A stretch of 64,000 bases of DNA from Acidimicrobiia bacterium (GTDB lineage: Bacteria > Actinomycetota > Acidimicrobiia > Spongiisociales > UBA5794), in the NCBI GenBank assembly GCA_024762335.1, contig JANTHO010000005.1, positions 1 through 64,000 of the forward strand. The letters run 5' to 3'. Both the position numbers and the translations under genes were made by a program. Below, piece by piece: positions 58,715-64,000 of this stretch. The first letter of the stretch is position 1, and each line of letters begins with the position of its first letter. The notes under the pieces are model-generated. The model ran no database searches. It saw only the letters and a program-made list of their open reading frames with translations, and was not told the DNA's origin.

Positions 58715-59605
58715 ATGGATCGTTCGACACGCAGCGGGATCGGCTTTGCTCTCCTCGCCGCCCTCTTCTGGGGCGTGAGTGGAGCAGTGGCGGCCGATGC
58801 GTTCGCCGCGGTGACTCCCGCACAGGTTGCCGAAGTCCGTGCCTTCGTTACGACGCTGTTCTTCATTCCGTTCGCGTGGCGCCGCGGCGTGCTCTCTCCG
58901 CGCGGAGGCCTCGTCTGGTTCGCGGCGTTCGGAGCGAACCTGGCCCTTGTCAACGTGACCTTCTACTGGGCGATCGACCGGCTCGGCGTCGGTCCCGGTG
59001 CGACCATTCAGTTCCTGGCGCCGATCTTCATTCTCATATGGATGGTCGTCGTCGAGCGCCGGAGTGTCGCGCCCGTCGTCTGGGGGGCGGCCGTCGTGGC
59101 CGTCACCGGCGTTGCCCTCATCACCCAAGCCTGGCAACTCGAAGGCGGAGACTGGATCGGCGTCATGTGGGGCCTGATCTCGGCGGTGGCGTTCGCCTCC
59201 TATCTGGTCTTCGGCGAGCACCTCGGGCGCCGATACCCGTCGATGACGATCGTCACGTGGGGTTTCATCTTCGCCTCGGTGATCTGGCTCGTGTTCCAGC
59301 CGTTGTGGGTGTTCCCGACGGATCTCGCGGGAATCGTCTGGTTCGAACTCGTGTGGGTCGGCATCATGGGGACGGCACTGCCTTTCCTGTTCGAAGTGTC
59401 GGCGTTGCGGCGGGCATCGTCTGGGATCGTCGGCGTGATCGCAACGACAGAGCCCGTGTTCGCTGCGGCGGTCGCATGGGTCTGGCTCGGTCAGAACCTG
59501 AGCGGCGTTCAGATTCTCGGAGGTGCCATGGTGCTCGGCGCGGCTGCGTCGATCCAGCGGTGGGGTGCCTCGGACGTCGAGATTCCGCTCGAGCCGGCTC
59601 GCTAG
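58715..59605 (+). CDS. EamA/DMT family transporter
   Basis: Ten-TM pattern, two EamA repeats. Confidence 0.92.
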   Translation: MDRSTRSGIGFALLAALFWGVSGAVAADAFAAVTPAQVAEVRAFVTTLFFIPFAWRRGVLSPRGGLVWFAAFGANLALVNVTFYWAIDRLGVGPGATIQFLAPIFILIWMVVVERRSVAPVVWGAAVVAVTGVALITQAWQLEGGDWIGVMWGLISAVAFASYLVFGEHLGRRYPSMTIVTWGFIFASVIWLVFQPLWVFPTDLAGIVWFELVWVGIMGTALPFLFEVSALRRASSGIVGVIATTEPVFAAAVAWVWLGQNLSGVQILGGAMVLGAAASIQRWGASDVEIPLEPAR

Positions 59606-59633
59606 GCGGTCTGTCGCTGGTACCGTGACCCGC

Positions 59634-60080
59634 ATGAGACTCTTCAAACGCGTCGCACTCGGTGTCTTCCTGCTGAACGTTCTGCTCGTCGTGGCCGCGC
59701 AAGTGGCCAAGCGGATCCTCCCGTCGTACGGAGACGAGAGTTCCGATGTGTTCGCAGCCGTGGCAGCGATGGACGGCGCCGAGGTGACCAACCACTCGGA
59801 CTCGTTCCGGGCGGGTTCGGGCACCGCTGTGATGGGCGGGATCGCCATCGACCTCACCCATGCGACGATCGCGCATTCGGCGACCCTCGAGCTGACGGCG
59901 ATTGCAGGCGGAATCGACGTCGTCGTGCCGCCGACGTGGCGGGTCGAAATGACGGTCTCGGCATTCGCAGGGGGAGCGGAGAACGCAACGAATCCCGACG
60001 CCGTCGGTGACGATGCGCCCCTCCTCGTGATCGACGCCCGTACCTACTTCGGAGGAGTCAGCATCCGCACCGCGTCCTGA
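59634..60080 (+). CDS. LiaF-like/cell-wall-active antibiotics response-type protein
   Basis: TM anchor plus GTAVMGGIAIDLTHATI...LELTAIAGGIDVVVPPTWRVEM repeats. Confidence 0.65.
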   Translation: MRLFKRVALGVFLLNVLLVVAAQVAKRILPSYGDESSDVFAAVAAMDGAEVTNHSDSFRAGSGTAVMGGIAIDLTHATIAHSATLELTAIAGGIDVVVPPTWRVEMTVSAFAGGAENATNPDAVGDDAPLLVIDARTYFGGVSIRTAS

Positions 60081-60085
60081 GCGGA

Positions 60086-60931
60086 TTACGGTTCGGAGGA
60101 TTCGATCGACGCCTGGACGATCCGGGCGAACGCGAGAACACTCTCGGACCGATTCGGGTATTCGAGTGCACGTGAGAGAGCTTCGATCGCTCCGCTTCGA
60201 TCCCCCGAGTCTCGAAGGGCGATTGCGCGATACACGAGTGTCATCGCGGTGACATCGTCGTCGTTGAGAACACGCTCCGTCAAGGCGATCGCTTCCTCGA
60301 AGCGTCCCGAAGCGCAAAGCAGTTCGACCTGTGAGAGGACCACGTGTGTGGTGCGGTCGACGAGGTCGAGCATCGCGATCGCCGATCCGAAGTCACCGTT
60401 CTCCTGAGCGAGTTCCGCGACGGTGAGGGCGATGGCGGTCCTCATGATCGGAAGGGCGACGGCTACACCGGGAGCGATCGGGACGACGATCCCAGCATCG
60501 GGGAGGTAGGTCCTGATGAACGTGTCCTCTCTGGGCTCGAAGCCGCCGACGACCGTCCGACCGAGGAGCTCGGCAGCGTAGGTGCGTCGACTCTCGAGCG
60601 AGAGCAGGCCGGCGAGGACGTCGGCCGTGTTGCGGTACTGGGGGTGCCGGCCACCGGCGAGGTCGATCGCATGAGGATCACCCGTAACGACTGCAGCGTG
60701 CAGCGCCTTCTCTCCGGCCCGTGCGAACCATCCGGGGCTCTTGCGGGCGGCCAGTTCGGCGTACTCGTCGGGACCCGGGAAGTCCCACTTCGTGTCTGTC
60801 CACTCGCGGCTTTGCCGACCGCCGAGACGGAATCCGAACTCGTTGTTGAGCGGGTCGTACCACCAGTCACCGTCGCTGTAGACCAGCGCGTTCCATCGGC
60901 GTCGTGAGCCATACCCGAACGACCAGGACAT
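60086..60931 (-). CDS. TPR-like hypothetical protein
   Basis: C-terminal helical repeats AIALTERVLNDDDVTAMTLVYRAIALRDSGDRSGAIEALSRAL. Confidence 0.6.
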   Translation of the reverse strand: MSWSFGYGSRRRWNALVYSDGDWWYDPLNNEFGFRLGGRQSREWTDTKWDFPGPDEYAELAARKSPGWFARAGEKALHAAVVTGDPHAIDLAGGRHPQYRNTADVLAGLLSLESRRTYAAELLGRTVVGGFEPREDTFIRTYLPDAGIVVPIAPGVAVALPIMRTAIALTVAELAQENGDFGSAIAMLDLVDRTTHVVLSQVELLCASGRFEEAIALTERVLNDDDVTAMTLVYRAIALRDSGDRSGAIEALSRALEYPNRSESVLAFARIVQASIESSEP

Positions 60932-60995
60932 GGAGCCTCTTCCACAGTGTGCGTTCGGCTCACCCTATCGCACGATCCGGCGGTACCCTCGCGCC

Positions 60996-61553
60996 ATGGC
61001 CGTCGATCTCGCAGGAACCATCACCTATCTGAAAGACCATGCCGTCGAGCACGGTTTCCACGTCCACGACGAACGGCATTTCGTTGAGACCTACACCCTC
61101 CGACAGGCGTGGGAGGTGGATCTTCACCCCGCCGAAGCATGCGAGGGGCCGCTCGATCTGCACCTCGCGATCGACCTCGACCCCCGAATCGTGTTGGATC
61201 TCGAGGACCTCCTCATGTCGTCATCCGACACGCCGGAGGATCCCGACGGTCGATTCGCGGTTCCGTTCCTCTTCAACTGGGGGTTGCCGGCGTTGGCGAG
61301 TCCGCCCGACCTGATCGTGCTCTCTGCCGAACTCGCGGGGATCGGCGGCGTCGACCTGCCCATCGAGGTGTCCGCCGTTGACAGTTTCGGCGCTCTCTCC
61401 GACGGCGAAGAGCGGCGGCTCTCGCTCGTGGCGGGGGTCCAGCATTCGCTCGTCGACCTCATGTATCGCCAGGACAGCCTGTGTGAGACGCTGGATCGTG
61501 TCCACGCCGTCAGCATGTACATCGTCGACCAGGCACCCGACTGGATCGGCTGA
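60996..61553 (+). CDS. Hypothetical protein
   Basis: High-GC3 ORF with ATG start. Confidence 0.65.
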   Translation: MAVDLAGTITYLKDHAVEHGFHVHDERHFVETYTLRQAWEVDLHPAEACEGPLDLHLAIDLDPRIVLDLEDLLMSSSDTPEDPDGRFAVPFLFNWGLPALASPPDLIVLSAELAGIGGVDLPIEVSAVDSFGALSDGEERRLSLVAGVQHSLVDLMYRQDSLCETLDRVHAVSMYIVDQAPDWIG

Positions 61554-61558
61554 TCGAC

Positions 61559-62584
61559 TCAGGCTTCGGCCCCGTGCTGGTCGAGCCACTTCGTGATCGG
61601 TGCAGGCATCTCGGCCGGCCGATCCCCCCAGTAGTACACCACGACCGAACCGCCCGCTGCATCGTGGAGCGTTCGCCGTTCCGGGCTGATGAACATGCCG
61701 AGGAACCCCAGACCGAAGAACATGAAGGAGATCGGATAGACGAGTTGCCGAACGGCGGCCCTGCGCGCCGAGATCGGCGTTCCATCCCGCGCGACGACGC
61801 TGACCCCGATGACGCCCATGCCGATTGTTCGCCCGGCGAGAGCGATGCCAACCCAGTGGTAGAGGAAGGTCCACAGTCCCGCCAAGAAAAGGCCGAGGAG
61901 CGCACCCTCCCACTCCGTTCCGAGCTGGATGCTGAAGAGATAGTTGAGTACGAAACTCACGCCGAACACCATGAACAAGAACGCAAACGAGGCGATGACC
62001 GAGTCGAGAACCACTCCGAGGATCCGTGACACCGGCCCTGCGTAATGGCCGGTGAGTTGACCGCGTCCGTCTGCATCGACTCCCATGGTCGCCTCGAGAG
62101 CGGGCGGGGCGGTCGGTCTGACCGACGGGTCCCGCCTGAGGAGGCGATAGATCGTGCGTTCGACGATCTGATCCACGGCGACGATCTGCCGGCGGACGAC
62201 ATCCATCGCCGATCCGGCGAGCGCTCCCGTGCTCTCACGCACGATGTCGGGGATCCCGGCCCGGTCGGTGAGATCTTTCACGTCGACGCGGTCGAGGAGT
62301 GCGTCGACGTCGACCCGGTCCATCAACGCGTTCACGTCGACGCGGTCGAGGAGTGCGTCGACGTCGACCCGGTCCATCAACGCGTTCACGTCGACGTTGT
62401 CGAGGATCACCTGCGGATCGACGCGGTCGAGGAGTGCGTTGACGTCGACCCGGTCCATGAGTGCGTTGACGTCGACCTGGTCGATGATCGTGTCCGGATC
62501 GACCGCATCGACCACCACGCCGGTTGCACGCGAGAAGACCTTCGAGAAGAGGCTTCCGCTGTTCGGTCCGGTGTCGTTCGTCAT
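61559..62584 (-). CDS. RDD family membrane protein with N-terminal nonapeptide repeats
   Basis: C-term RDD (AGPVSRILGVVLDSVIASF...AGRTIGMGVIGVSVV); N-term DVNALMDRV repeats. Confidence 0.85.
   Translation of the reverse strand: MTNDTGPNSGSLFSKVFSRATGVVVDAVDPDTIIDQVDVNALMDRVDVNALLDRVDPQVILDNVDVNALMDRVDVDALLDRVDVNALMDRVDVDALLDRVDVKDLTDRAGIPDIVRESTGALAGSAMDVVRRQIVAVDQIVERTIYRLLRRDPSVRPTAPPALEATMGVDADGRGQLTGHYAGPVSRILGVVLDSVIASFAFLFMVFGVSFVLNYLFSIQLGTEWEGALLGLFLAGLWTFLYHWVGIALAGRTIGMGVIGVSVVARDGTPISARRAAVRQLVYPISFMFFGLGFLGMFISPERRTLHDAAGGSVVVYYWGDRPAEMPAPITKWLDQHGAEA
62281..62490 (-). repeat. 27-bp tandem repeat (two alternating versions, 54-bp higher-order unit)
   Basis: gtcgacgcggtcgaggagtgcgtcgac / gtcgacccggtccatcaacgcgttcac alternate. 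Confidence 0.9.
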
Positions 62585-62664
62585 TGAGATTGCCTCACCG
62601 GCATACACGCCCCGGGTCGTTCATGAGGCGACGATATCACGCTTGAGCGCCTGGCTCTCCTCTC

Positions 62665-64000
62665 CTATTCGTAGGCGATCGCTTCGAGAACGTTGAGTCG
62701 GGAGGCCTTCCACGACGGGTAGATCGCTGCGATCAGGCCGGCGAATGCCGCCAGGAGGACGAGTACGGAGACTTGACCAGCCGGAATCGAGAACGATCCG
62801 AGTCCTTCGTCCGCAAGCGCCCGCACGACGGCCCAACCCAGGAACAGGCCGACACCGACGCCCATGACGGCACCGAAGAGGGCGATGACCACGGCCTCCC
62901 AGCGGATCATGCGTCGAACCTGGCTGCGCACCATGCCGACGGCACGGAGGAGGCCGATCTCTCTCGTCCGTTCGATGATCGAGAGGGCCAACGTGTTCGT
63001 GATGCCAAGCACCGCGATGATGATGGCGAGGAACAGCAATCCGGTGAACAAGACGAGCATCTGATCGATCTGAGACTCGGCGTCCGCGATGATCTCGCTC
63101 TTATTCTGGACTTTCACGTTGGGGTAGTCGGCGGCCACACCGTCGATGGCCGCTCGAGCATCAGCGAGTGCCACACCGTCGGCCCTGTTAGCGAAGACCC
63201 AACCGTCGGTGGGGTCGCTGAAGCCAACGGCATATGCGGTGTCGGTGATGACGTAGTTGCCGAAGTTTGCGGAAGCGATCGTGCCTGCGATCTCGAATTC
63301 GCCGCCCGAATCTTGTGGGAACACGATCGCTACCGAGTCACCGACCGACCACCCGTTGTCCTGCATCAGCGACTCGGCGACGAGCACCCCATCGGTCTCG
63401 GCGAGTCTCTCGTACGCATCCGGTGATACGTCGAAATTCGTGACGGTATCGATCGTTTCAGGGTCGACCGCGACGACGGACGTGCCTTCGCCCTCTACAG
63501 CGGCGGTGCCGATCTTCACGGTGGAGACATCGCCGATCTCGGGCAACGCTCGAACTTCGTCGGCGAACGTGGGGCTCACGCCGACGGCGAAGTTCGTTGA
63601 TTGCGCCGAGAAATCGCCGGGGAACGTGTCGGTGACCGACTCCGAAATGGAGGTCTTGATCGAGGCGCCGAACACCGCGACGAAGACGACGAGCGCCACG
63701 CCGATCATCAACGCAGACGCGGTCGAAGCCGTCCGCCGAGGCTTGCGTCTCGTGTTGTCCTGGGCCAGTTGCCCTGCGACTCCGAACATTCTCGGGAGCG
63801 GCCAACCGAGGACTGCCGCGATGGGATCTGCAGCAAGCGGGGCGATGATCGAGACGCCGACGAAGAACACGAGTGCTCCGATTCCGACGAACCAGAGTCC
63901 TCCGCCGATCGACGCGAACAACCCGAGGAACAGTGCCGCCACGCCCGCACCGAGAGTGATCGAGCCTGCGATCGCGCGGGTGTGCAGCGATCGGCGCTTG
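62665..64000 (-). CDS. FtsX-like ABC transporter permease, truncated by the right window edge
   Basis: MacB/FtsX topology, IIERTREIGLLRAVGMVRSQVRRMI; frame open to 64000. Confidence 0.88.
   Translation of the reverse strand, partial: KRRSLHTRAIAGSITLGAGVAALFLGLFASIGGGLWFVGIGALVFFVGVSIIAPLAADPIAAVLGWPLPRMFGVAGQLAQDNTRRKPRRTASTASALMIGVALVVFVAVFGASIKTSISESVTDTFPGDFSAQSTNFAVGVSPTFADEVRALPEIGDVSTVKIGTAAVEGEGTSVVAVDPETIDTVTNFDVSPDAYERLAETDGVLVAESLMQDNGWSVGDSVAIVFPQDSGGEFEIAGTIASANFGNYVITDTAYAVGFSDPTDGWVFANRADGVALADARAAIDGVAADYPNVKVQNKSEIIADAESQIDQMLVLFTGLLFLAIIIAVLGITNTLALSIIERTREIGLLRAVGMVRSQVRRMIRWEAVVIALFGAVMGVGVGLFLGWAVVRALADEGLGSFSIPAGQVSVLVLLAAFAGLIAAIYPSWKASRLNVLEAIAYE

Noticed and set aside
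62281-62490. Alternating 27-bp repeats considered as CRISPR
   Set aside because: Contiguous in-frame repeats inside the RDD gene; no unique spacers and no cas genes

Overview
High-GC actinobacterial chromosome segment (protein families suggest an Acidimicrobiia-like lineage; this is inference). It is densely packed with about 55 credible CDS and has no tRNA, rRNA, CRISPR array or transposase that I can see. Main blocks: a maltose/maltodextrin locus (malEFG-like ABC importer, LacI regulator, GT5 glycogen synthase, alpha-amylase, and glgB further along); a NEW3/ABC-2 export operon; a Bpa proteasome-activator gene next to a PAC2-family gene; a DevS/DevR-like two-component pair with CBS-BON, WhiB and PPK2 genes; a heterodimeric ABC exporter; tryptophanase; a TAT-type molybdopterin/FeS/cytochrome b operon ending in a tandem-rhodanese lipoprotein; and an ECF sigma factor overlapping an MGMT-Ada fusion gene. 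The most interesting signals are non-coding: (1) two leader-peptide/terminator attenuator candidates (41500-41628, minus strand, ahead of the ABC exporter; 44054-44571, plus strand, ahead of no recognised gene); (2) a ~60 bp repeat in three copies, each abutting a stop codon, two of them forming an inverted pair around a one-gene cassette; (3) a DosR/DevR-type palindrome plus a half-site 21 bp away, upstream of the Mo-oxidoreductase/rhodanese operon, in the same window as a DevR whose recognition helix is almost identical to that of M. tuberculosis; (4) a HAIR-like operator over a near-consensus promoter of hsp20; (5) helically phased TTGCAR boxes upstream of the LacI regulator. All calls come from reading the sequence; no database search was run.
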